This document shows, in pieces, positions 1 through 6,498 of a stretch of 6,527 nucleotides of DNA (its first letter is position 1; the number at the start of each line of letters is the position of its first letter). The position numbers and the translations under genes were made by a program. This stretch comes from Balneolaceae bacterium. Its GTDB lineage: Bacteria; Bacteroidota; Rhodothermia; Balneolales; Balneolaceae. A model generated the notes under the pieces. That model was not told the origin of the DNA and searched no databases. It worked only from the letters and a program-made list of their open reading frames with translations. Location: contig SKZL01000101.1 of assembly GCA_007127395.1 (NCBI GenBank), positions 1-6,527 of the forward strand. The letters are read 5' to 3'.

Positions 1-461
1 ACTTCACCGAATTTACCTCCGAAAAGTAGCAGAAAGCCAAACAAGAGAGCCACATATAGAAAACCCATCTGGATCGCAGTTTTTACTTTAGCGGTTGTTC
101 GCGTCTCAAGTACAATTCCTTTTTTGTTGCTGAAAACTCTGAGTGAAGTGATCATAACATCCCTGATCACAATCACAATAACAGCCCACCATGGAAATTG
201 TCCGGGGTCCAAAAATGGGAGGCAGACAAAACCTGCAAAAGTCAGAAATTTATCAGCCAGAGGGTCCAGAAATACACCGAAATCACTCTCTACATCATAT
301 CGGCGTGCATAATAGCCGTCAATTGCATCTGTGACAGCAGCTATCGTAAATACTACAAGGCTCAAACCTCTCCATACTATGTCGTCCTGAATAAACATAA
401 AGAGGAACACCGGCGCCATGGCTAACCTGAAGAAGCTCAGTATATTGGGGATCTTATCCAA
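1..461 (-). CDS. pgsA: CDP-diacylglycerol--glycerol-3-phosphate 3-phosphatidyltransferase (PgsA), 3' end cut by the window edge
   Basis: This is an inner-membrane enzyme that joins CDP-diacylglycerol and glycerol-3-phosphate to give phosphatidylglycerophosphate, the committed step to phosphatidylglycerol and cardiolipin. About 153 residues are visible; the family is usually about 180-200, so the C-terminus lies outside. The CDP-alcohol phosphatidyltransferase signature D-x2-DG-x2-AR-x8-G-x3-D-x3-D is complete, with D45, D48, G49, A52, R53, G62, D66 and D70. It is followed by RDVMITSLR (100-108) and a KVKT segment (125-128), which favour PgsA over other CDP-alcohol transferases. The reading frame opens only two codons before a TTG at 461, after an in-frame TAA at 465-467. 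Starting there gives (M)DKIPNILSFFRLAMAPVF, which aligns with the usual PgsA N-terminus, so I prefer TTG to the later ATG at 419. No convincing Shine-Dalgarno is seen. The gene is transcribed away from cinA. Confidence 0.93.
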   Translation of the reverse strand, partial: MDKIPNILSFFRLAMAPVFLFMFIQDDIVWRGLSLVVFTIAAVTDAIDGYYARRYDVESDFGVFLDPLADKFLTFAGFVCLPFLDPGQFPWWAVIVIVIRDVMITSLRVFSNKKGIVLETRTTAKVKTAIQMGFLYVALLFGFLLLFGGKFGE

Positions 462-693
462 AGTTTATAATGTTACACTCGCTATTATTGAACAACCACA
501 CTGTTTCGTGTCAGACAGAATTGGCCAAACGATCGGTTTCTTTTTTTGAAATCATAAACTACGAAATCGAGAGATATTAATGCAGAAAAAATAGTTCGGC
601 TCAAATAGCATCAACCGGGTAGCAAAAGATTGTGTCACATTTGTTCATATCTCTGTTTCATCAATGCCCTTTAAAATCCTATTTTGTAAACTT
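462..693. promoter_or_regulatory. Divergent intergenic spacer between pgsA and cinA
   Basis: This AT-rich noncoding stretch of about 230 bp must hold the promoters of two divergent genes, pgsA (leftward) and cinA (rightward). No substantial ORF or RNA gene is seen. The best rightward match to the Bacteroidota -7 element (TAnnTTTG) is TATCTCTG at 648-655, with five of six conserved positions and a TTG 15 bp upstream at 630-632, a spacing shorter than usual. If it is real, transcription would begin near 660, just before the preferred cinA start at 694. No comparable leftward element stands out. The promoter placement is inference only. Confidence 0.4.
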
Positions 694-1980
694 ATGAGAA
701 GAGCGCATATCATATCTATCGGAAATGAACTGCTGATCGGTGATACGGTCAATACCAATGCTGCCTGGATCGGGGCTATGCTGACAGAAACCGGATTCTA
801 TGTGGAACAGGTGTTCACTATACCGGATGATTATCAACTGATCAAAAGTCAGATTTCCGATTCTTTGGAGCAAGTGGATCTGACCATCGTAACCGGAGGG
901 CTCGGCCCGACTCACGACGATATTACCAAAAAAGCGGTAGCTGATCTTTTTGAGTCTGAATTGAGAGAGGATAAAGAAGTATTGAATCATATAGAGCAGA
1001 TCTTCGAAAGAAGAGGTTTTCTGCTCTCACCATCCAATATCGAGCAGGCACAGGTACCAAATGCTTGTAGTGTACTCTTTAATCCGAAAGGTACCGCTCC
1101 GGGAATGTGGTTTGAGAAAAAGGGGAACTATCTGGCTCTACTGCCAGGTGTTCCGCATGAGATGAAGTATCTCATGAGAGAGGAGGTGGCTCCAAGGCTG
1201 TCAGATCTTTATCCCGGTATTGAAGTATGGGTAACGGACTATTTTAAAACTGCAGGCGTGCCGGAGAGTACGCTCAGTGAGAGAGTGGGTAATCTGGACC
1301 GGTTTATTCAGAATGGTGTCGGAGTGGCCTATTTGCCGGGAGCGGGTGGCGTGACCATCCGGATCAGTGCGAGCGGTCCGAAAAAGCAGGATGCAGAGAA
1401 GAAACTGACTGTATTGAAAAAAGAGTTAAATATGGAACTCTCTGACTGCCTTTTCGGAAAAGGAAAAGAGGCAACTCTATCCGGCGTAGTTGGGAAAATA
1501 TTGACTGATCAAGGGTTAACCATCTCTGTAGCTGAAAGTTGTACCGGCGGCTATCTCTCCAGTAAACTTACCGATGTGCCCGGAAGCAGCCATTATATGC
1601 TTGGCGGTGTTGTTGCTTACTCCAACGAATCAAAATCAGGCCTTTTGGGTGTTGATCCTGCAATCATCGAGAAGTATGGTGCCGTAAGCAGAGCAACAGC
1701 AATGGCTATGGCAAGAGGCGTGAAAGAGCGTTTTGAATCGGATATTGGAGTTTCAACAACCGGTATAGCAGGGCCGGGAGGTGGTTCAGAAGAGAAGCCG
1801 GTCGGACTGGTCTGGATGGGTTTTTGCATCAAAGAGAAGGAGTTTGCGTTAAAAGCTCAACTCTCCAAAGAGAGGTTATTGAATAAACAGAGGAGTTCCA
1901 TCGTTGTTCTGGAAACCATTCGCAGGGAGTTGTCTGGCATACCCAATTATCCCTATGAATTAAAGCCCCAATTTCCTTGA
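694..1980 (+). CDS. cinA: CinA: competence/damage-inducible protein A with C-terminal nicotinamide-nucleotide amidase domain
   Basis: This is a two-domain cytoplasmic protein of 428 residues, a normal full length for CinA. The N-terminal MoaB/MogA-like domain (COG1058; ADP-ribose pyrophosphatase in studied members) carries ISIGNELLIGDTVNTN (7-22), TGGLGPTHDD (67-76) and LPGVPHEM (150-157). The C-terminal PncC-type domain, which deamidates nicotinamide mononucleotide in NAD salvage, carries AESCTGG (280-286) with the expected nucleophilic serine S282, the YSNESK lysine at 314 and TGIAGPGGG (356-364). I chose the ATG at 694 because MRRAHIISIGNELL matches the usual CinA N-terminus. The ATG at 664 would add ten unconserved residues. 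Neither has a good ribosome binding site. The gene leads a plus-strand cluster, and its stop overlaps the start region of the outer-membrane gene. Despite the name, a role in competence cannot be deduced from the sequence. Confidence 0.95.
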   Translation: MRRAHIISIGNELLIGDTVNTNAAWIGAMLTETGFYVEQVFTIPDDYQLIKSQISDSLEQVDLTIVTGGLGPTHDDITKKAVADLFESELREDKEVLNHIEQIFERRGFLLSPSNIEQAQVPNACSVLFNPKGTAPGMWFEKKGNYLALLPGVPHEMKYLMREEVAPRLSDLYPGIEVWVTDYFKTAGVPESTLSERVGNLDRFIQNGVGVAYLPGAGGVTIRISASGPKKQDAEKKLTVLKKELNMELSDCLFGKGKEATLSGVVGKILTDQGLTISVAESCTGGYLSSKLTDVPGSSHYMLGGVVAYSNESKSGLLGVDPAIIEKYGAVSRATAMAMARGVKERFESDIGVSTTGIAGPGGGSEEKPVGLVWMGFCIKEKEFALKAQLSKERLLNKQRSSIVVLETIRRELSGIPNYPYELKPQFP

Positions 1981-4043
1981 TACAAGCTGTTTTGATATGG
2001 ATTTCTCTGATCGTATTTGCACCATGCACAGATGCAGGGGAGGCAGAGTTGTTCGCACGTCATCCGGTGGAGATTGAATCGGTTGCTGTAGCAGTAACTG
2101 ATACCGTTGAAGTCACCTATAGAACGCTGATGCCTCTCTATTTCAGTGATGGATTGCCTCAGATGATTCCACCGGATACCTTAGACCGTGAACAGCTTCA
2201 ATGGATAGGCACCGTAACAGAGGAGGCGGTATCAACGCGGCCGGATACTGTCTATATCTGGGAGTATGCACGGTTTGAATCGTATGAACCTGCTGAATCG
2301 GACAGCACCTTGCGATGGGTGAATATGCTGAATCTTTTTGATCGCTTCCATCAGGAGAGAGGTGCGGTTACATACCGGATGGGCACCGTTGGTAGAGTGG
2401 ATGGAATTGAACTTCATGCATATGAGTCGAGGCACTTCAATCTGGAAATGGAGGGGATGAATCTGAACGACCCTCTGACCGGGAATGTGAACTGGAACAG
2501 GCTGCCTGTCCATAAGATCTCTGAAAAGGTTGAAGCGGATTATGGGGCATCCTATCGGGCTAAAACACGCCTGAGGGATCACTACCTCGTTCAGCCCCGT
2601 ACCTACCTCAATTTTGATGAGAGCAAATTTAACTATCGTAGCCTTGAGTTTTCATTTACACAAAATTTCAGGAATACAACGAATCTGGAGCTCTCATTTT
2701 GGGACCGTCGCGATGGAGGCGGTTATAACAGGCAGGAGATCGAAGGGAGGCAGGTTTTTGCAAGGGTCTATCATCAACTAAATGAAAAGTGGCTTTTAAA
2801 GGGAGCCTATATCAATAATTCGATCGACAGGCAGGAGCCTTTTGGCTACAATGTCAGCGATCCTTCATTTTTTGCATTCAACCGATTTATTGAGTCACCG
2901 CTACAGTCAAATGCGAACTCGGTTTTGGCTTCCAAAGATATCTATCTGCAGATTCATCACAGAAAAGGAATCCATGAGGCAGTTCAAAGCAAGATAGGGT
3001 TGCACTATCAGTCAGATAACTATTCACTCACCAGCAATGTGGACAGCGTGGCTACAGATTTTCAGCGAATGGAAATTTTCGCACGTCAGTATGCAGAATT
3101 AGCGGGTGTTGAGATGAAAGGAACAGCCAGGGCATTTTTACTGAACGAGAGAGAGGGAGAAAATCTGACTGAGGATCATTGGGTCGGCAGCGAACTCACA
3201 TTCGGCCTGAACCGATCTTTATTCAGCAGAGCAGCCATTGATGCAGAGGCGAGTTGGTTCACACGAAATGATATCGGCTCAACCGGTGAAATTTCAGGAC
3301 GGCTCCGTCTGGAACCGTTTGCCGGGATTCAGCTTTCTCTCTTTGGAGGAGTGCTCTCCAGCGCACCGGATCTCCAATCCCTCTACTGGCGTTCCAATCT
3401 CTATGAGGGAGATGAATCACTGGAGAGTGAATATTCGGTGATGACAGGCGCCATGTTGGAGTTTCCGATCACATCAACTTTCAGCGGAGGTTTACGGGGA
3501 GATCACCGGCTCACCGAGAATGCCGCTTTTGTGAACAGAGATGGACTCTTTGTTCAGCTCGATCCGTATGAAATGGTGAGTGGAACCGGCTGGATCAGTC
3601 ATGACTCAGAGCGCTTTGAGGGTGAAGTGTCGGCCACTTTCAAGCAGTTTATGACATCCGGTTTCAACGATGTAAATCTGCAGCTGGCTGATGCCGGAGA
3701 TCGTATCTGGATCAAAGGCAGTTTATACTGGAAAAATTATCTTTTCGACAGGGCAACATTTGTTAAAGCAGGCTTTTCAGGGGTATATTCTCCGAACCCA
3801 TTCAGGACAGCAGAATTTATGACTCCGTTGAACCGTTGGCAGCACGGGACTCACGACATTGTGAATCCCTCTTACTACCGGGTTGACCTGGATGTCTCTG
3901 CACGGGTGAGGTGGTTTATGGTTCTGCTGAAGTGGGAAAATATATTTGACCGTGTTCAGCAACTGGGCTACTTTGAATCGGTAGGATATCCGATGCCGGA
4001 ACGACGGTTCAGATTTGGATTACGAGTACTATTTACAAATTAA
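1977..4043 (+). CDS. TonB-dependent-receptor-like outer-membrane beta-barrel protein, function unknown
   Basis: This 688-residue protein is predicted to sit in the outer membrane. A hydrophobic segment (about 3-14), followed by a small-residue site near A20, looks like a signal peptide. Residues about 115-195 resemble a TonB-receptor plug domain: a G-V-D-G-I-E patch near 140-145, NDPLTGNVNWNRLPV (164-178), then KISEKVEADYGASY, comparable to the plug 'IERVEVLRGPAS' region. From about 215 onward, alternating hydrophobic/aromatic strands fill a barrel. The end (ENIFD at 654-658, VGYPMPERRFRFGLRVLF at 669-686) closely resembles receptor C-termini. There is no CarboxypepD-like N-terminal domain and no clear TonB box, and the plug is shorter and more divergent than in typical receptors, so it may be TonB-independent. 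Ligand unknown. The frame overlaps the cinA stop by 4 bp (TTGA) and ftsX follows, so co-transcription is likely. The start codon is uncertain: TTG at 1977 is the annotated choice, and ATT at 1959 would give a more typical signal peptide. Confidence 0.8.
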   Translation: MIQAVLIWISLIVFAPCTDAGEAELFARHPVEIESVAVAVTDTVEVTYRTLMPLYFSDGLPQMIPPDTLDREQLQWIGTVTEEAVSTRPDTVYIWEYARFESYEPAESDSTLRWVNMLNLFDRFHQERGAVTYRMGTVGRVDGIELHAYESRHFNLEMEGMNLNDPLTGNVNWNRLPVHKISEKVEADYGASYRAKTRLRDHYLVQPRTYLNFDESKFNYRSLEFSFTQNFRNTTNLELSFWDRRDGGGYNRQEIEGRQVFARVYHQLNEKWLLKGAYINNSIDRQEPFGYNVSDPSFFAFNRFIESPLQSNANSVLASKDIYLQIHHRKGIHEAVQSKIGLHYQSDNYSLTSNVDSVATDFQRMEIFARQYAELAGVEMKGTARAFLLNEREGENLTEDHWVGSELTFGLNRSLFSRAAIDAEASWFTRNDIGSTGEISGRLRLEPFAGIQLSLFGGVLSSAPDLQSLYWRSNLYEGDESLESEYSVMTGAMLEFPITSTFSGGLRGDHRLTENAAFVNRDGLFVQLDPYEMVSGTGWISHDSERFEGEVSATFKQFMTSGFNDVNLQLADAGDRIWIKGSLYWKNYLFDRATFVKAGFSGVYSPNPFRTAEFMTPLNRWQHGTHDIVNPSYYRVDLDVSARVRWFMVLLKWENIFDRVQQLGYFESVGYPMPERRFRFGLRVLFTN

Positions 4044-4048
4044 ATTTC

Positions 4049-4058
4049 AGGAATAAGG
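4049..4058 (+). promoter_or_regulatory. Ribosome binding site of ftsX
   Basis: AGGA at 4049-4052 lies six bases before the ATG at 4059, and a second purine run, AAGG, directly abuts the start. It is one of the few recognisable Shine-Dalgarno-like sequences in the window. It supports the ATG at 4059 and independent translation of ftsX after the upstream stop at 4043. Confidence 0.5.
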
Positions 4059-4943
4059 ATGAGCGCAGGATATGTTATCAAAGAAGGATTTGCAGGGCTG
4101 GGAAGAGCCAAGCTGGCTGCATTTACCTCAATTTTTTCGCTCTTTATTGCGGTACTGCTGATCGGTGTGCTCTTCCGGGTTGGATACAATGCCTATGAAA
4201 TTTCACAGTTGATCCGGCAGCAGGTTGAAGTAGAAATATTCCTGGACAACATCAACAGAACTGAGACAACCCGGCTGGAGAATACATTGCTGCAGAAACC
4301 AGAAGTAGCAGGGCTTACCTACATATCCAGCGACAGTGCATCCAGGATATTTCAGATGGAGTTCGGTTTGGGAGCAGAGACAATCGCTGATCTCAATTTT
4401 TTGCCTGCATCATTTCGTGTAGTCATAGCCGAGGGGTATAATGTAGCACAAGTTGATTCTTTGGTTCAGGAGATACGCGGCTATTCCGGAGTGGATGAAG
4501 TTCGTTTTAACCTGGCTCTTCTGGAGACGATCGAATCCAGATCAGAGTCCCTGTTACTGGGAGGAAGTGCGCTCGGTTCATTTATCCTGCTTGTGGCGAT
4601 GATACTGGTCTTTAATACCATTCGGCTTACGATCTATGCGAAAAGAGATCTGATCCGTGCGATGAAACTGGTGGGTGCAACCAATGCTTTTATCCGGCGT
4701 CCATTTTTACTGGAAGGTGTGTTGCAGGGGGTTATTGCAGGAGGCTCGGCATCCCTGTTGATCTATGGGATATTTGAGTGGCTTATCCCAACATTTCTGC
4801 CGCAAATAGGTGTATTGTCTTGGCCTTTTGGCAGATGGTACTTTTTGATCCTGGGCACAATCGGACTTGCAATTGTGATGGGGTGGCTGGGCAGCCGATG
4901 GGCGGCTATTAAATTTATAAGAGATACAAAAGTTTACTCCTGA
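4059..4943 (+). CDS. ftsX: Cell division protein FtsX (permease-like partner of FtsE)
   Basis: This inner-membrane protein pairs with the ATPase FtsE at the division site and, in studied bacteria, activates periplasmic peptidoglycan hydrolases through its extracellular loop. The 294-residue length is normal. The order of elements is a short cytoplasmic start, TM1 (about 21-43), a periplasmic domain (about 44-165) including QVEVEIFLD (55-63) and the LNFLPASFRV segment (112-121), TM2 (about 166-186), then the strongly conserved cytoplasmic stretch NTIRLTIYAKR (186-196), MKLVGATNAFIRRPFLLEG (202-220), and TM3 and TM4 (about 217-238 and 260-280). ftsE is not adjacent; this separation is common in Bacteroidota-type genomes, so FtsE is presumably encoded elsewhere. 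It starts 15 bp after the outer-membrane gene and probably shares its transcript. Its last codons overlap the 3' end of the convergent fur gene by 10 bp. Confidence 0.95.
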   Translation: MSAGYVIKEGFAGLGRAKLAAFTSIFSLFIAVLLIGVLFRVGYNAYEISQLIRQQVEVEIFLDNINRTETTRLENTLLQKPEVAGLTYISSDSASRIFQMEFGLGAETIADLNFLPASFRVVIAEGYNVAQVDSLVQEIRGYSGVDEVRFNLALLETIESRSESLLLGGSALGSFILLVAMILVFNTIRLTIYAKRDLIRAMKLVGATNAFIRRPFLLEGVLQGVIAGGSASLLIYGIFEWLIPTFLPQIGVLSWPFGRWYFLILGTIGLAIVMGWLGSRWAAIKFIRDTKVYS

Positions 4944-5458
4944 TCCGGTTGAACCTCTTCACGAAGTGATTTTATCTTGTCGCCGCTCTCTTTACGTTTT
5001 TCACACGCTTCAATATCACTGCAGGTGCCAAACAGATGCAGGGAGTGCCCCTCAACTTTGAAATCGTGGATCTTCTCCATCAGTTTCTGGATTTCAAGAA
5101 TTCTGGGATCACAAAACTCAATGACCACTCCACAATTTTTGCAGATCAGGTGGTCGTGCTGTTGATATGCATAGGAGCGCTCATAGTAATATTGGTTTTT
5201 GCCAAACTGTTGCCGTTGAACCAATCCGCACTCAACGAGCAGATCCAGTGTATTATAGACCGTTGCGCGAGAGACTCGGGTTCCCGCATTCTTCATATTG
5301 AAGTAGATATCATCTGCATCGAAATGGCCATCTGAACGATAGATCTCCTCCAGCACCATAAAACGTTCAGGTGTCTGTCTTTGATTTCGTTCTTTCAGAT
5401 AGGTTCTGAAAATCTCTTTGACCAGATAGATTGTCTCTTCACTTGCCTGATGCGCCAT
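4934..5458 (-). CDS. fur: Fur-family metal-responsive transcriptional repressor
   Basis: This 174-residue dimeric DNA-binding regulator would repress iron-uptake or related genes when metal-loaded. The N-terminal winged helix includes QRQTPERFMVLEEI (26-39) and the recognition helix SRATVYNTLDLL (63-74). Metal-site residues are visible at H45, E93, H101, D102, H103, E114 and H138, equivalent to known Fur ligands. HDHLICKNCG (101-110) gives the CxxC half of the structural zinc site; the second half is C146 and C152, spaced C-x5-C where E. coli Fur has C-x4-C. A charged tail (153-174) is longer than in E. coli Fur (148 residues in total). It is closer to Fur than to Zur or PerR by overall motif match, but metal specificity cannot be settled by eye. 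The ATG at 5458 gives the normal N-terminus, without a clear ribosome binding site. It stands alone and converges on ftsX. A palindrome upstream may be its own operator. Confidence 0.88.
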   Translation of the reverse strand: MAHQASEETIYLVKEIFRTYLKERNQRQTPERFMVLEEIYRSDGHFDADDIYFNMKNAGTRVSRATVYNTLDLLVECGLVQRQQFGKNQYYYERSYAYQQHDHLICKNCGVVIEFCDPRILEIQKLMEKIHDFKVEGHSLHLFGTCSDIEACEKRKESGDKIKSLREEVQPDQE

Positions 5459-5486
5459 ACTAAAAGTGCTTCGTTAAATATGTTGT

Positions 5487-5500
5487 GGGTTATTGAACCC
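5487..5500. repeat. Short inverted repeat in the fur leader
   Basis: GGGTT at 5487-5491 and AACCC at 5496-5500 form a perfect 5-bp stem with a 4-base loop. It would lie in the 5' untranslated part of fur mRNA, about 28 bp before the start codon. It could be a small leader hairpin or a protein half-site; the role is unknown. Confidence 0.3.
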
Positions 5501-5505
5501 TGATT

Positions 5506-5521
5506 GATTGGTATAACAATC
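5506..5521. promoter_or_regulatory. Candidate fur operator palindrome
   Basis: GATTGGTATAACAATC is a 16-bp palindrome with one mismatched base pair (G5511 against A5516), ending 47 bp before the fur start codon. Fur proteins commonly repress their own genes through AT-rich dyads near the promoter. A minus-strand TATCTTTT (5534 down to 5527), resembling the Bacteroidota -7 element in five of six conserved positions, lies just upstream, so the palindrome would cover the transcription start. It does not match the E. coli GATAATGATAATCATTATC consensus well. The assignment is inference from position and symmetry. Confidence 0.35.
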
Positions 5522-5704
5522 TAACGAAAAGATACGAATTTTCGGATAAATCGATTTTGGCATTCAATCCGAATGGTTGTCCGCTTGATAAAAAATCAAT
5601 CAAACCGACTGTTTTCAATTGAATATCCTGAAATGTTGTGTCTAAAACCGCGATAAATTGCTTAATAAACTTTTACGTTTCAGGCTCTAATAGCAATAGA
5701 TCTG

Positions 5705-6079
5705 CTAATTTTTCTCCTTCCGGGCATCCATAAACGATTTGATCCCGGCAATGATAAAGACGATGCAGAGAACGGCCATAACGGCCTGACCCACAGACGC
5801 GGTCATTCTTTCCGGGGTTGTTCCGGCGAATATGAGGTTGAGGATGGCGATGAGCCCTCCGAATGAGCCGCCCAAACCGAGTAGCGCGAGCAAGAGAGCT
5901 GCATGCATGGCATGTTTTCGCATCGATTCACTTCTTTTGGCCAGCATTCCGAGTCCGCCGAAGACGACCCCAAAAAAGGCAGGGATCAGGGCAGTGATAC
6001 TGACTGCGGAGGTTGCAATGTAGGAGACAGCTCCCAAGATAATTAATAAGATTCCGATGTTGATTGATAATTTAGGCAT
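5705..6079 (-). CDS. Small four-helix integral membrane protein, function unknown
   Basis: I do not recognise a named family. The 124-residue protein has four predicted membrane helices at about 6-24, 26-47, 57-83 and 96-114, with a basic loop (KRSESMRKH, 48-56) and a basic tail (DARKEKN), consistent with inner-membrane insertion. Helices 2 and 3 are rich in glycine (GVVFGGLGML, LGLGGSFGGL), suggesting close helix packing. The start at 6079 gives MPKLSINIGI, a plausible N-terminus leading directly into the first helix. Only 14 bases separate it from the stop of the upstream DUF1499 gene, so the two are very likely co-transcribed and may work together at the envelope. No enzymatic motif is seen. 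The hydrophobic pattern and the stop at 5705 with a charged tail argue that it is a real gene rather than a chance frame. Confidence 0.75.
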   Translation of the reverse strand: MPKLSINIGILLIILGAVSYIATSAVSITALIPAFFGVVFGGLGMLAKRSESMRKHAMHAALLLALLGLGGSFGGLIAILNLIFAGTTPERMTASVGQAVMAVLCIVFIIAGIKSFMDARKEKN

Positions 6080-6093
6080 GATTACTTCAGTTT

Positions 6094-6498
6094 TTACAGT
6101 TTCTGATTTAGCTTTTTTAAAATTCGGTTTACACGTCTGCGGTTAACACCAAGATCACTGTAACCCACCCGGCTGGCACTTCTGATATGCAAGGTAGAGC
6201 GCCCGGTTGAATACTGTTCGACAGTAATGTTGACATCATCTTTAAATCCAAAGAGAGGAATTCGGAAAACAGCATGTATCGTTCCAATTTCAGCATTCGA
6301 TTGAATTTCAATAACACCCATCTCTCTGATAACAGTTTCAATATCTTGAAAGAGTATATCTGAAGGCAAATCAAATGAGGGTGACTCAATATGACAGTTG
6401 GGGGTGTCCGGGCAGGGTTCAAGCGGTATAAGAGGATCTGTGTTTGACATGAAGAGAATCAAAAGGGTGAGCATTTTTAAATAGAAAACTGTAGACAT
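6094..6498 (-). CDS. DUF1499 family protein
   Basis: This 134-residue protein carries all the landmarks I know of the DUF1499 family: PCPDTPNC (28-35), the central LFGFKDDVNI (82-91) and the C-terminal RSASRVGYSDLGVNRRRV (106-123). The family has no established biochemical role. A hydrophobic N-terminus (about 5-17, after K8 in the longer version) looks like a signal peptide or anchor, so the domain probably lies outside the cytoplasm, where C29 and C35 could form a disulfide; that is inference. The ATG at 6498 is preceded by GGAG only two bases away, and an in-frame TGA at 6511-6513 limits any extension. A second ATG at 6474 would shorten the signal segment by eight residues. It is followed after 14 bp by the four-helix membrane gene. 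The function remains open. Confidence 0.85.
   Translation of the reverse strand: MSTVFYLKMLTLLILFMSNTDPLIPLEPCPDTPNCHIESPSFDLPSDILFQDIETVIREMGVIEIQSNAEIGTIHAVFRIPLFGFKDDVNITVEQYSTGRSTLHIRSASRVGYSDLGVNRRRVNRILKKLNQKL

Larger units (their letters stand above)
5459..5704. other. Noncoding AT-rich spacer upstream of fur
   Basis: This stretch of about 245 bp lies between fur and the four-helix membrane gene, both on the minus strand. It contains no credible ORF. It holds several short dyads: the candidate fur operator, GGGTT-attg-AACCC (5487-5500), a perfect 10-bp palindrome AAATCGATTT (5548-5557), and an AT hairpin TTGAT-aaaaa-ATCAA (5585-5599). None has the GC-rich stem and downstream U-tract of an intrinsic terminator, so I cannot place the 3' end of the DUF1499 transcript. 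Confidence 0.6.

Noticed and set aside
198..425. Plus-strand open frames near the left end
   Set aside because: The minus strand there encodes the fully conserved CDP-alcohol phosphatidyltransferase signature, and the plus-strand translations look like nothing known.
664..693. Ten-residue N-terminal extension of CinA from the ATG at 664
   Set aside because: CinA proteins normally begin just before the ISIGNELL motif, and the extension has no ribosome binding site or conserved residues.
1994..2036. Lipoprotein signal at C17 of the barrel protein
   Set aside because: The residues before the cysteine (VFAP) do not fit a lipobox, and a large barrel is unlikely to be a lipoprotein.
5036..5335. 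A 99-codon plus-strand frame inside fur
   Set aside because: It is antisense to the conserved Fur core and has no recognisable features beyond a chance hydrophobic patch.
5585..5599. TTGAT-aaaaa-ATCAA hairpin as a terminator
   Set aside because: The T-run falls in the loop rather than after the stem, and the stem is AT-rich and short.
5691..5707. TAGCA/TGCTA inverted repeat at the end of the four-helix gene as a terminator
   Set aside because: The stem is only 5 bp, overlaps the stop codon and is not followed by a U-tract on the transcript.
6129..6422. A 97-codon minus-strand frame overlapping the DUF1499 gene
   Set aside because: It is a shifted reading of the DUF1499 gene, whose own frame carries all the family motifs.
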